64,000 bases of DNA, taken from assembly GCA_002245135.1 (NCBI GenBank), contig NGBS01000025.1:38804-102803 (forward strand), read 5' to 3'. Positions 43,816-53,665 of this stretch are shown here, piece by piece. Under the pieces are notes generated by a model, which saw only the letters and a program-made list of their open reading frames with translations, was not told where the DNA came from and did not search any database. A program made the position numbers and the translations under genes. The DNA comes from Proteromonas lacertae (lineage: Eukaryota; Sar; Bigyra; Opalinata; Proteromonadidae). Each line of letters starts with the position of its first letter. Positions within the stretch are counted from its first letter, which is position 1.

Positions 43816-44004
43816 TTAATTGATGGCTCCACCTCTGGCTATTCCTCCACAGTGTTTTCTAAATCCTATCTTACGAGCAACGACAGCTACTTGTTGTTGT
43901 CCTAAGGCATCAGCAGCATTGTAAATGATCTTCTTGTCTTGTAGGAAGTAGACCCCGTAGGAGTAATCCTGTAGGCGTCTTATATAAATATGACTATGGT
44001 ACAT
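43816..44004 (-). CDS. Small basic Polinton protein
   Basis: ATG at 44004 gives about 62 residues: MYHSHIYIRRLQDYSYGVYF, then NAADALGQQQVAVVARKIG and a glycine-rich end (GGIARGGAIN). Intact. The basic and glycine-rich tail is reminiscent of minor capsid or DNA-binding virion peptides, but this is only style. The start lies inside the right direct repeat. Confidence 0.45.
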   Translation of the reverse strand: MYHSHIYIRRLQDYSYGVYFLQDKKIIYNAADALGQQQVAVVARKIGFRKHCGGIARGGAIN

Positions 44005-44064
44005 TGTCACAGAGTTCTAACGAGTGTTCTTGAAGTCCGTCCCCTTCTAGATTCAGAGTTGACC
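43991..44064. repeat. Direct repeat, right copy, at edge of GC-richer element
   Basis: Same-orientation partner of 40961-41024 (CAGAGTTCTAACGAGTGTTCTTGAAGTCCGTCC, shortened here to its core CTAACGAG and CTTCTAGATTCAGA). GC content falls back to local values beyond 44064. Confidence 0.65.
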
Positions 44065-44191
44065 TTTACAAGGCCTTCATCGATGCAATCGATTTCTGTA
44101 TAAATAAACAATATAAACATTAAATATAAAATGAAAGAAATGCTTATTAAATATCATTATAATGTGAATTACTATGTGATTGTAAAACTTC

Positions 44192-45256
44192 ATGAAAACT
44201 AGAACTATATTCTATTTTTTCATATTTTCTTTAACAATTATGATTATTAGCTTAAATTGCAATCATTCATTAGATTTAATGATAATAATAGTTCCATCAG
44301 ATTCTTACTACATTTATATGATTAAGAATTTTTATATCACTAATATAATAAGATATAATCTCACTTATATGTTTAAAGTTGTAGCATTTACCTATAATAT
44401 GTATATATTATGCAAAGAAATGAATATTCCAGTTGATAAAATGGATAAATATATCTTAGAAGATAATAATTCATATAAAATAAATTCACCTAATTTTATC
44501 AAAAAAACAAGATTAAAACATCCTATTGTGTATAAATATTTAAAAATGTATCAAATTGTACTATTTATTGATGCAGATATATATTTCTTTAAAAGTCCTT
44601 TGTTATTATTAAATTACTTTAACAAAGATTCAGAATTGATGATGCCTTGTGATAATAAAGCATGCACTATACTAAACTATGGATATTTGTTAATTAGAAA
44701 TACGAAAAACGCTCTTAGATATATAGCTGAGCTTATATCTCTAGAAAAGAAATGTAAATTATATACGTGGGAATATGGGGAACAAGGAATTGCTAATAAG
44801 CATTTACATTCAATACATTACTTAAAAATTCAGCGAATGCAGATAAATACATTTATGGATGGACTTAATTTCTTTAATAGTTATTCATTTAATTTTGATA
44901 TAACAAAAACAAAATTATTAGGATTTCATAATGATTTTACTATAGGTATTTATTCAAAATTGTATCGATTAAAAGAATTGAATCTTTATTTCTATGATAA
45001 TTACCAAAACATTAATGATTATAATTATTTATATTATATTGGAAAGACAAATTATAACATCAATATTACTTTAAAAATATTATCTTTCCTTGTGTATCTA
45101 AGTAAAATGCTTAATAGAACCATTATATTACCAAGGTTTCAGTGTTTTAAGAAGAAATTTTGTACATTTGTTGATTTATTCAATTTAGAATGCTTCAGAT
45201 CATGCAATATAAAATATGTAGAAAATATATCATTTTTGCTATATATTTGCTTTTAA
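44192..45256 (+). CDS. GT77-like nucleotide-diphospho-sugar transferase
   Basis: 354 residues from ATG 44192, signal-anchor at the N-terminus. GT77 features: VVAFTYNMYILCKEMN, VLFIDADIYFFKSP (DxD, about 126-138), LNYGYLLIRNTKNAL, YGEQGIANKHL and LLGFHNDFTIG. It then continues into a region resembling the extra domain of plant XEG113-type arabinosyltransferases (LSKMLNRTIILPRFQC, CTFVDLFNLECF). After the stop, another frame (about 45280-45471: NHSVTYINNYLNL, then IVKDNNWQKRYTKC) looks like the missing C-terminus, so an unrecognised intron or a frameshift is likely. Confidence 0.7.
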   Translation: MKTRTIFYFFIFSLTIMIISLNCNHSLDLMIIIVPSDSYYIYMIKNFYITNIIRYNLTYMFKVVAFTYNMYILCKEMNIPVDKMDKYILEDNNSYKINSPNFIKKTRLKHPIVYKYLKMYQIVLFIDADIYFFKSPLLLLNYFNKDSELMMPCDNKACTILNYGYLLIRNTKNALRYIAELISLEKKCKLYTWEYGEQGIANKHLHSIHYLKIQRMQINTFMDGLNFFNSYSFNFDITKTKLLGFHNDFTIGIYSKLYRLKELNLYFYDNYQNINDYNYLYYIGKTNYNINITLKILSFLVYLSKMLNRTIILPRFQCFKKKFCTFVDLFNLECFRSCNIKYVENISFLLYICF

Positions 45257-45558
45257 AGTATCTTAACATTAGATAATCGAGATACAATCATATTTTATCA
45301 AGCGTTAATCATAGTGTAACTTACATCAATAATTATCTTAATTTATCTAGTAATTATAAATCGCAAGTAATAGTGTTCAAAAAAATTGATATAAACAGTT
45401 GTAACTTTACATACAAATGTATTGTTAAAGATAACAATTGGCAAAAGAGATATACTAAATGTATATAACTATAAATTTATAAAAAGATACACTAAGACAA
45501 TTCTTTAAAAAATCATTATCATTAATATTAATTACAAGTTAGCTTGTATAATGTATAG

Positions 45559-46758
45559 ATGCGATATATAGGAGTTGATATTTTTTTAATAATATCTGGT
45601 TATTTCAATATACAAAGTATCATAAAATATAAATCGCGATGCTTGTATTTAACAAAAAGATTATCAAGATTAATTCCTTCATCATATATTGTGCTATTGT
45701 GTATTTTATTATATTCAAATATGATTAGCAATTACAATATATTATATATTATGAAGGATTTACAATACTGTTTATATCAAATAATGAATATCATGTTGTA
45801 TAAAAAATCTATTAACTACTATTCACAAGATTATAAAACAATTCTATTACATTACTGGTCATTATCATTAGAATGGCAATATATTGTTCTTTCTTGTTTG
45901 ATATATAACAATATAACAATATATATACGTATTGCAATCATTCTTATTTCTATATTTTCCACTTTTTATTATAGTACTAGGGATATTAGTTTTACATATT
46001 TTAGTATAGTATGTAGAATATGGGAATTTATTATAGGAGAATTATTCTATATAAATCACAAAAATAATCAAAAGATGTTAATACCATCATTTATTACTCT
46101 TATTCTTATAAGCATTATTAAAGCTTCTAGATTATTTATACTTATACTACTTACTGCATTTATGATTATATTTCTAATTGAAATAAATAACAATTCCATC
46201 TTTAGCTTATTTATATTTAAATATTTAGGAAATATGTCTTATGTGTTGTATTTAACTCATTATCCCTTACTAAAATTATCAAAAAATAATACTTTTATGA
46301 AAATATTTATATTTTCTTATTTATTGAATTTCATTGAGCAAAGATTTAGTTTATTTTGTAAAACAAGTGCATATTTTATCATCACATATATATCTATAAC
46401 AATCATATTTTCATATTTATGTTACTTAATAGATAAAAATAATCATAAAACATTAACAAAAGTAGTTGATATGCACAATTTTTCAAATTGTGACTGGTAT
46501 AGCTTAAATAAATTGTATGTCAGTAAAGTTTGTATCTTTAATACAAAACATATTATAAAATCTGATATCTTGTTATTGGGTGATTCACATTTGCTTGCAT
46601 GGTTAAAAGTCATTAATGATTTACATTTATCAAAATATCCTTTAATTTTGGTAAATAATTATATTGAATCAATATGTAAAAAAGAACTAAAATTTCTATA
46701 TCAACTGCTTATAAAAATATATAATATTATTTTCATTTCTCATTATTTACATAAGTAA
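45559..46758 (+). pseudogene. AT3-SGNH O-acetyltransferase, both ends truncated
   Basis: Begins at YIGVDIFLIISGYF, the second AT3 motif; the first helix with the RN...H motif is missing. The body keeps LHYWSLSLEWQYI and YVLYLTHYPLL, and the SGNH block I motif LLLGDSHLLAW is intact. The protein stops about 60 residues later, so the closing DxxH is missing. Either the outer exons were not found or it is a dead copy; losing both N- and C-terminal catalytic elements favours the latter. Confidence 0.7.
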
Positions 46759-46818
46759 AATTATTAGAAAAAGTGTGTTTAAGAAGTTTTTTCTATATTA
46801 AAGATATGTTTGTCAGAA

Positions 46819-47516
46819 TTATAACAAATTGACTAAACCATTATCATATTTGAAATCATACCTATTCCATTTTTTAGGTATTTGATTAATAGCAAGTTTA
46901 TATCTGTTCCTTTCCGAGTTATCCAAAAGCAATATTCTTCCATTTTTTTATAGCTCTTATTATGCAACCAGCTCTAGCTCTCCCATCTATACTAATTATA
47001 TCATATTTTCTATTTTTTATTAACCTGCTATTTACATATGTTTTATAACATAGCTTATTAAAACTAATGAATTGTTATGACATATCTTCTCTAATATGAT
47101 GTAGTTCAATTTTGTTATTTATTGAAAGTTGTTTAGTAACATTCTTGACAGATTCTGACCATTTCTTAGAATGCTAACCATATTGTGCTTGACCCAGAAC
47201 TCCATTCTAATCCAATTGAATTAGAAGACAATATATGATCTAATATAAAAATGCATTCTCTAGATTTCCATGGCTCGCAATTATTACCAATGGAAATATA
47301 CTTCTTCCTATATACACCTAATTTATGGTTATTTTTACATAAATTGGTTGGAATTCTTTTATCTCTCATCATTTGTATATATATACTCTATAAATTATGA
47401 ACTTTATTATCTATATTTTCATAATTAATATGTATATTTGATAAATAAAATGGTGAGAATCCAATACAAACAATTAAAACAATTATGCATATACAAACAA
47501 CAATATTAATGTTCAT
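46819..47516 (-). pseudogene. SAM-dependent methyltransferase pseudogene
   Basis: Read from ATG 47516: an anchor (MNINIVVCICIIVLIVCIGF), a stop near 47385, then KLGVYRKKYISIG and motif I as SIGLEWSSGSSTIWLA. After a further shift come KKWSESVKNVTKQL, then KYDIISIDGRARAGC (the acidic IDGR strand), then in a third frame ILLLDNSERNRYKLA and KYDNGLVNLL to TAA at 46821. All pieces are in family order, so it is a full-length gene broken by one stop and at least two frameshifts. Probable former sugar methyltransferase. Confidence 0.75.
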
Positions 47517-48257
47517 TTCAATTCATCATATAATTTTCATCAATATTATTAGTTAATAATATTTAATACACAAATTTAGATTTATGAATAAGAGTTAGGG
47601 TTAAATGTATCATAGACAAATGGGTTATTTTTAAATCTATAAATATTTTTTGGTTTATATGTAAAATATTTTAGTTATTTCTTCGTCATTAATACTTTAT
47701 ATACCATTAATTACATTATCAATATATATTCTTTTCTATATTAAAACTAATCAATCTTGTAGAAAAAAATAAAAGAAAAAAACATCAAGCTTGATGGTTT
47801 GACTAAGTAAATCTTTATTTTTTAAGATTTAGATCATTTAAATGTATAATTACTCTATTTATAATACTTTATAATATATGAAACTATAGGGATATCACAT
47901 TACCTCCTCTCGCATCGAAAGAAGATGAGGATTTATTCAATTGCTGTATGTTAGAGAAGTAACATTTTAACTACTTCAAAATTATGACATATACTCCAAG
48001 CCAAAGTCAATTCAGATTCTGTCAACAAAAATCTATTTAAATTAATAACCTTCAATGCAGTCAGTACCACAATATTAGACTCACCAGAATTTAGAAGGTT
48101 TGCTTCAAACTAGGATATATTATACCTCTAAGAGAGTTTTATAAGATTATTTATTTTTAGAAACTGAGAAAGTTAGAGACTTATTGAAGACAAATCATTA
48201 ATATCCAGAAATAGAGATTTATTATTATTATTACATTAATATTTGTTATTTTGAGAT
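47517..48257. other. Spacer without recognised gene
   Basis: About 740 bases. It includes a palindromic ATCAAGCTTGATGG near 47785 and a poorly conserved stretch at 47890-48130 of mixed composition that gives no convincing frame. Confidence 0.4.
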
Positions 48258-48592
48258 AGTAATCAATATAAATTAATCATCAAAATAACAAGTAGTTTAT
48301 AAATATGTTAAATATAACTATTGAGTAGTTTGTAGATGAATTTTAATATATTAGTATAGATATTTATACAATTTCAACCAATCTTAGTCATAACTATAGT
48401 AATTAAGGTAAAACAAGAAGCAGGAATAATATTCTATATAGTATGGTAGTTTGTATAAAGCAAATGTTACTCAGTATGTAATTAAAATAGATTTAACAAA
48501 ATAATGCTCGAGGTGTGACCGACCAACGGTCAAAGTTAGATTAAAGGTTTTACCTATAACTATAGGTTACCTATTTATACAACCCTGATAAT
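48258..48592. repeat. Dispersed repeat, inverted partner of 14800-15088
   Basis: Reverse complement of the 14.8-kb copy, closest between 48258 and the CTCGAG at 48507-48512. The outer part (about 48513-48592) adds a GACCGACCAACGGTC inverted repeat not present in the other copy. It lies about 200 bases before the transposase fragment. Confidence 0.8.
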
Positions 48593-48801
48593 AATGATAA
48601 AAGTATATAAAAACCAAATGTTGTATCATAAGTTCTATATTACAAGTATTTTATTTATATTATTTTGATGTACAGTATTTTTCAATAACAATTAAATCCT
48701 TCTCACTCAACTTTTCCAAGCCAAAGTTTTGTAACGAATATTTTCACATAAGAAGTTTTCTTTGTCATTCAATAATGCCGAGCTTCAAGCCTTAATCATT
48801 A

Positions 48802-49284
48802 TTGATTTTCGCGCCAACTCCTTTTCAGCTACTGAATTACTCGTTACTGAAATATTCAGACATAACTGGTATAAAGCCAGAGAGACTCAGAAAGATGATC
48901 CGAAAGTTACAAAAAGGAGAAGAAATCGATAAAGTGAATGTAAGCAAAGGCAAAATGAGACCTCTGGGGAAAAGTGATGGAGAGATCTTGTTAGAAGAGA
49001 TCAAAAGAAACAATCGAGCAACGTTAAGACAACTTCAAGAAGCTATTAAAGCTAAAACGAATAAAGTAGTGTCTATAAGCACAGTTCAAAGAACATTAAC
49101 AATGTATATGAAGAGAGATGTATTGCCAACAATTACATTAAAGAGGTTCATAAGCAGAGGATCAAGAGTTTGCGAGATAAATAATCTAAAGGAAGAGAGA
49201 AAAATAGTAGTTCGAAAATTTTTGGCATATCTAGAATCAGGTTATCGTCCCATCTTTGTGGATGAGTCACATTGGATATCTTAA
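48802..49284 (+). pseudogene. N-terminal half of a Tc1/mariner transposase
   Basis: 160 codons: a helix-turn-helix DNA-binding region (GIKPERLRKMIRKLQKG, ATLRQLQEAI, SISTVQRTL), then the start of the DDE domain with RPIFVDESHW, the first catalytic Asp. It stops immediately afterwards, so the other two acidic residues are absent. The frame begins without a clear ATG. It lies just downstream of the 48.26-48.59 kb repeat, which may be the transposon's terminal region. Confidence 0.8.
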
Positions 49285-49999
49285 TCATTTCATATTATAT
49301 TTTACAACCCTGGTTATTGTTATTGCTATTACCTATATTAAATATTTAAACGTATACAAGCACTTTATATTATGATGCAAGATATAATATAATCGGAATA
49401 TTATGAACAAATCTTTAAATTAAAATATGGTAATTATTATAAATATTAGATACAGAAAGAGATATTTAACGTGGTGCTTAACCTCTCTTAGAAACAAATA
49501 TGATGCAATAACTCAATTTAATCAAACAACACATCGTGCAATTAAATTTATAGTTAAATATATTATTATTAATATTCTGATATAGTCAATTGTATTATTG
49601 GATGGAAAATGATGAAGTTTGTAACATGAAAATACGTGGAAAACTTCTTCAATTAAATAATTTCTTCTATAGAACTATTAATAACTCAGAATATATTCAA
49701 ATTATATATCGCTATCAAAATTTATAAAGAAAATAGAATAACACCAAATGACTATAATATACTACCAAAAGTTATGGACTTCAGCATTTATAAAGCAAAA
49801 AATAGTTGTACAATTTCTGTTGTACAAAAAGCATATTCAAAATTTATCATAAAACCTAATGCATATACAAGACATACTAGACATCTATCACATGGGTTGA
49901 GCAAGGCAAATTTTATTTATATTTTATAAACACATAATTATTCTAATACTGATATGTCCTTTTTGTTTTATGTCCTTTTTTCGTGTCTATTCTGAACTT
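49285..49999. other. Degenerate spacer
   Basis: A 38-codon frame (about 49602, MENDEVCNMKIRGKLLQL) and scattered protein-like pieces are readable, suggesting an old gene remnant, but no family can be named. Confidence 0.35.
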
Positions 50000-50470
50000 A
50001 TGAATAATCATAATTTAAAAGGGTTAGGGTTTCTAAGAGAGGTTATTGTAATTTTTGTATATCATTATAATAAAACTATTTGAATTTAGGTTTTCTAGAA
50101 GTAGATATTTTTTTTAATGTCGGGATAATAATAGTATCATGGTTTGCTTCAATAGTTTTATTATATATTGTTTCACATTTGATATAATATAACAAAAAAT
50201 TGTATTTAGCTATTATTAATAATACGTTATTGTTTCAGTGTGTGAATGGAAGCTATTCACGAATGATTCATATTTTTCATTTTTCTCAAGAATTTAGTAA
50301 TTTATTATTATTAATGGTAATATCATTTTTTTCGTTAAACGACTGGAAAGATTTATTCCTCCACTTTCTATTCTTACATTATCACACATAAGAAATGTAT
50401 CATACAACTTCTATTTATTTCATTACATAATAATATTTATTATTAATGAGTTTAACATTAAATCAAAAAA
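50000..50470 (+). pseudogene. Heavily decayed AT3 acyltransferase remnant
   Basis: ATG 50000 reads NNHNLKGLGFLREVIVIFVYH, resembling the RNDINGFRGL...YLYH start of the 27063 gene. After a stop another frame gives GFLEVDIFFNVG (the GVDIFF motif). Near 50410 the piece SYNFYLFHYI matches the final SYSFYIIHYP motif. The middle is mostly deleted. This is the oldest of the five family copies in the window. Confidence 0.65.
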
Positions 50471-50885
50471 CATTTTTGTATGTTTTTTATTCGTTTATGT
50501 TATAGCATATGTATTTACAGAATATTATGGAAAACCAATTTGAAAAAAAGTAACCAATGCATTTATACAAGCTACTTTCATTCTATTTCTCAATTTAACT
50601 TTAATAATATTAATTAAACGTTTAATTAATATATGTATAACTGTAAGAATATCACTGTAGGTGCGTACCAGACTATTCTTAGGTGCCTTCTACAGGTAAG
50701 AATAAGCGATTTGAGTGTAAATTAGTTTTTGGTACGGGTTATACTGGAGCAAGTGGTGAATTTAAAATTGTGTATATATTTTTGTGTATGAGTAATTTTA
50801 TGGGTTAAAATATTTTCTTTTGTTTTTTGTATATAATTTCATTTAACTTTTTCTTATTGTTTTTTATCAATCATAATTTCAAAAA
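50471..50885. promoter_or_regulatory. Left flank or terminus of the AT-rich Polinton
   Basis: Around 50650-50700 lies an imperfect inverted repeat (CTGTAGGTGCGTACC and GGTGCCTTCTACAG) of higher GC than its surroundings. It may lie in the terminal inverted repeat of the element, but the right end is outside the window, so the terminus cannot be placed. Confidence 0.35.
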
Positions 50886-51239
50886 ATGTCAAGAATTTGG
50901 ATCGAGAATGTTAATATAGAAGATAGAAATAAGCGAGAAGATGAAGAATTTGAAAGAATCTATGCAATTATTGAAAGTGAAGTTGCTAGAATAGTAGCTC
51001 AACCATCACCACCATCACCTCCAGTAGTAATGTGGTATACATCTGATACAGCTGATGAGGATGATAGAAAGTATGAAGAATGGCGTGCAATTCATAAACC
51101 AACTAGAGTAGCACAAGCAACCATACGCCCTAGAAAATGGGTTGATCCTGAAGAGGAGCGCAGAAAAACAAAGATGTTAAAGCGTTATGGCATTGATGAA
51201 AAAAACATCATTGAAGAAAGACTAAGATTTCATAACTAA
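50886..51239 (+). CDS. Polinton accessory protein of 117 residues
   Basis: Intact frame from ATG 50886. Charged throughout, with a proline-rich linker (QPSPPSPPVV) and a basic C-terminal helix (EEERRKTKMLKRYG). First gene from the left end of the element. No family recognised. Confidence 0.6.
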   Translation: MSRIWIENVNIEDRNKREDEEFERIYAIIESEVARIVAQPSPPSPPVVMWYTSDTADEDDRKYEEWRAIHKPTRVAQATIRPRKWVDPEEERRKTKMLKRYGIDEKNIIEERLRFHN

Positions 51240-51367
51240 TTCTTATATCATTGGTTTTAATTGAATTTTTGTTATTTGATTGGCTGAATAGAAATAAACA
51301 TAATATTACATAATTCTTTTCATTCGTAAATTTCTTGTGATTTTTGAAATAATCTGCATAAATTAAA

Positions 51368-51924
51368 ATGAGTGATATACAAAATGAACTCGATGTTAGT
51401 ATTGAAAAACAAGATGAAATGCCTGATGTAAAATCATTAATTATTAAAGTATTTAAGGATATGTTGGATGGTATGTATTCTGTGATTGAAGAGTATGAAG
51501 ATGATCCAAAATGGAGTAAACAACCAGGTGATGATATTGATATAACAATGGAAGAAGAAGAAGTGAAGGAAGAACAAAGTGAATCTAAATCTAAAAAAGA
51601 AAGGATATAACAAAGTCAGATCCAGATTCACAGATATGTAGTACTTGCGGTAAGAAGAAAGCTAATGATGAATTTGGTTATAAGAGTGAAGGTGTATTCT
51701 ATAAATCTTGTGCAGAGTGTAGAAATAAGAAGAAGAGAAGATATGAAGAAGGAAAGAAAGGAAGTGATAATAGTGGAGAAGATAAGAAGCGTAAAGTAGA
51801 GAATAGTTCCACTGCCGAGGGTCGACCAAAGGTAGAGGTTGCTAAAGTAGAAACACCTACAAGTTCTATCCCGGGGGTAGCTACAGTAGATCTATCTACA
51901 TCACCTACTTGTATAATTAATTAA
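51368..51924 (+). pseudogene. Zinc-ribbon accessory gene with a homopolymer frameshift
   Basis: The acidic N-terminal part (51368-51610) ends SKSKKERI. One base of slip in a run of six A brings in a second frame with CSTCGKKKANDEFGYK and SCAECRNKKKRR, a CxxC...CxxC zinc ribbon followed by a lysine-rich tail, ending at TAA 51924. The pattern resembles short zinc fingers of giant viruses and phages that bind nucleic acid. The single indel in an A-run could be mutation, base-calling error or programmed slippage. Confidence 0.6.
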
Positions 51925-51988
51925 CTTTTGGTTTAAAATTCATTTTTATATTTCTATACGTTTTTATATATAAATAATTTCACATAAA

Positions 51989-52316
51989 ATGTCATTTAAT
52001 AATACACAATATTCAACTATGCTTAATGATATGAATGATACATTAACAAGTCTAAAGCAAGAAGGTCTTATATCATAGATATTGTCCAGCAGAAATCACT
52101 GAGATATTAAATGAGCCAGAACCTGTAATAAATAGAGCTTTAGGTAAAACTACTATTGTTTCTGCTATTCCATTTACTTTAACACCTGAAAATAGTAGAA
52201 TAAATTCCAGAAATGCTAGTGATAATGAAGATGAAGAACCATTAGAAACAGAAATAGAAATTATTCCTATTAATAAACCTGAGATTGAAATTCAAAAACC
52301 ATTCATAAATATTTAA
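51989..52316 (+). pseudogene. Small acidic Polinton gene with one frameshift
   Basis: ATG 51989 opens MSFNNTQYSTMLNDMNDT up to a TAG near 52079. The next frame continues at once (HRYCPAEITEILNEPEPV) to TAA 52316. About 108 residues in total, acidic C-terminal half. Family unknown. Confidence 0.5.
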
Positions 52317-52493
52317 TTTTATATAGTCTTTTTTCGTATTTGATTTTGAAAGTTATTTTTTGTACCCCCTTAAAAAATTACATAAAGAAAAACCGTTTTT
52401 TTCATTCACACTTTTCTTACTCATTTTCAGTATTATATTTTTTTCATTTTTTTACTTTAATAGAAAATTAATTATTCAATCATACAATCAAAA

Positions 52494-53665
52494 ATGCCAG
52501 CAGACAGAGTCAAACAACCAACCAATTCAGAATTATGCTCTCAGCTCCCATTAAAGGGACAGGCTTATGAGTTCTATCAGAAAGTGAGTCGTAACATCCA
52601 GCATTTAAAGACATTTTGCGACGAAATGTATATTCAAAGTTTGGCTTATGATGACAGCAAAAAATCAAAGAAGAAGCAAAGTCCACCACAATTCAACTAT
52701 ATCGAATTAGAGAAGTCAGCTACAGCAGTTAATTATTGCTTTTCATGTAAGTTTGATAATCAGAAGTTAATTCCCATTAAACATCTAGAAACATTAGATC
52801 AAAATGAGTATATGAATTTATACTTTAGTGACGATGAGATGAAGAGTATAGTAAAACCAAATGTAAAACAGATTAAACCTTTTATTCAACCTCAGTTAAA
52901 ACAACAACAACCACAACAAGAACCACCACCACCAACTGTACCTCAAAAACCTAAAAGAGTTTATAAAAGAAGAACTGATACTGTAAAGAAACCTAAAACA
53001 AAAGCAGTTATTGATAGTGATGATGAATTAGTTCATTTAAAGAAAAGAAAGATTGTTAAGGATTCTGATTTTGTTGATGAAGAACCAATGGGTATAATTG
53101 TGAAAGATAATGAATCAAGAACATCTGCTGATGATTTATTAAGTAGCCAAAGTCCTACCTTTACACCTCCAATGTCACCAAGGTCTGATACTACACTTCT
53201 TGATGTTACTGATATTGATATTCTGGATGGTGAATTGAAATATTTTAATGCTGAATTAACTAAAAAAGATGAAGAAAAACAAAAAGAGATAGAAGAGAAA
53301 ATTAAACATCAAGATGCAGAGAGAAAGAAACAAGAAGATGAAGAAAAAAAGAAAAAACAACAAGAATAAGAAAGAGTTAGAAAAGTACAAGAAGAAGCAG
53401 AGAGAAAAAGAAAACAAGAAGAAGCAGAAAAGAAAAGAAAAGAAGAATTAGTGGTTATTAGAATGCTTCAAGAAGAAGAGAATATGAGACAACAAGAAGA
53501 GTTAAGAAAGAAATGGGTATTAGAACAAAAGAGACAAATGGAAGAAAAGATGAAAAAAGAAAACGATGAATTAGAAAAGAAAATGGAAGAAGAGTTTAAG
53601 AAGAGAATTGAAGAAGAGAATTGAAGAAAGCTGAAGAGTTTGAGAAGATGATGAAGAACTTATAA
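52494..53665 (+). pseudogene. Long coiled-coil Polinton protein with internal TAA and late frameshift
   Basis: ATG 52494 gives 291 residues: a folded N-terminal part with CFSCKF, a proline/glutamine linker (QQQPQQEPPPPT), basic KPKRVYKRR, and the start of a Glu/Lys/Gln coiled coil. In-frame TAA at 53367-53369 interrupts it, yet the same frame continues for about 80 codons of coiled coil (VRKVQEEAERKRKQEEAEKK) before a shift near 53620 leads to the natural end, EEFEKMMKNL at TAA 53665. It could be a fibre-like or scaffold virion protein; this is inferred from shape only. Confidence 0.55.

Noticed and set aside
47590-47610. TTAGGG-like sequence as an internal telomere
   Set aside because: Single unit only, no tandem array.
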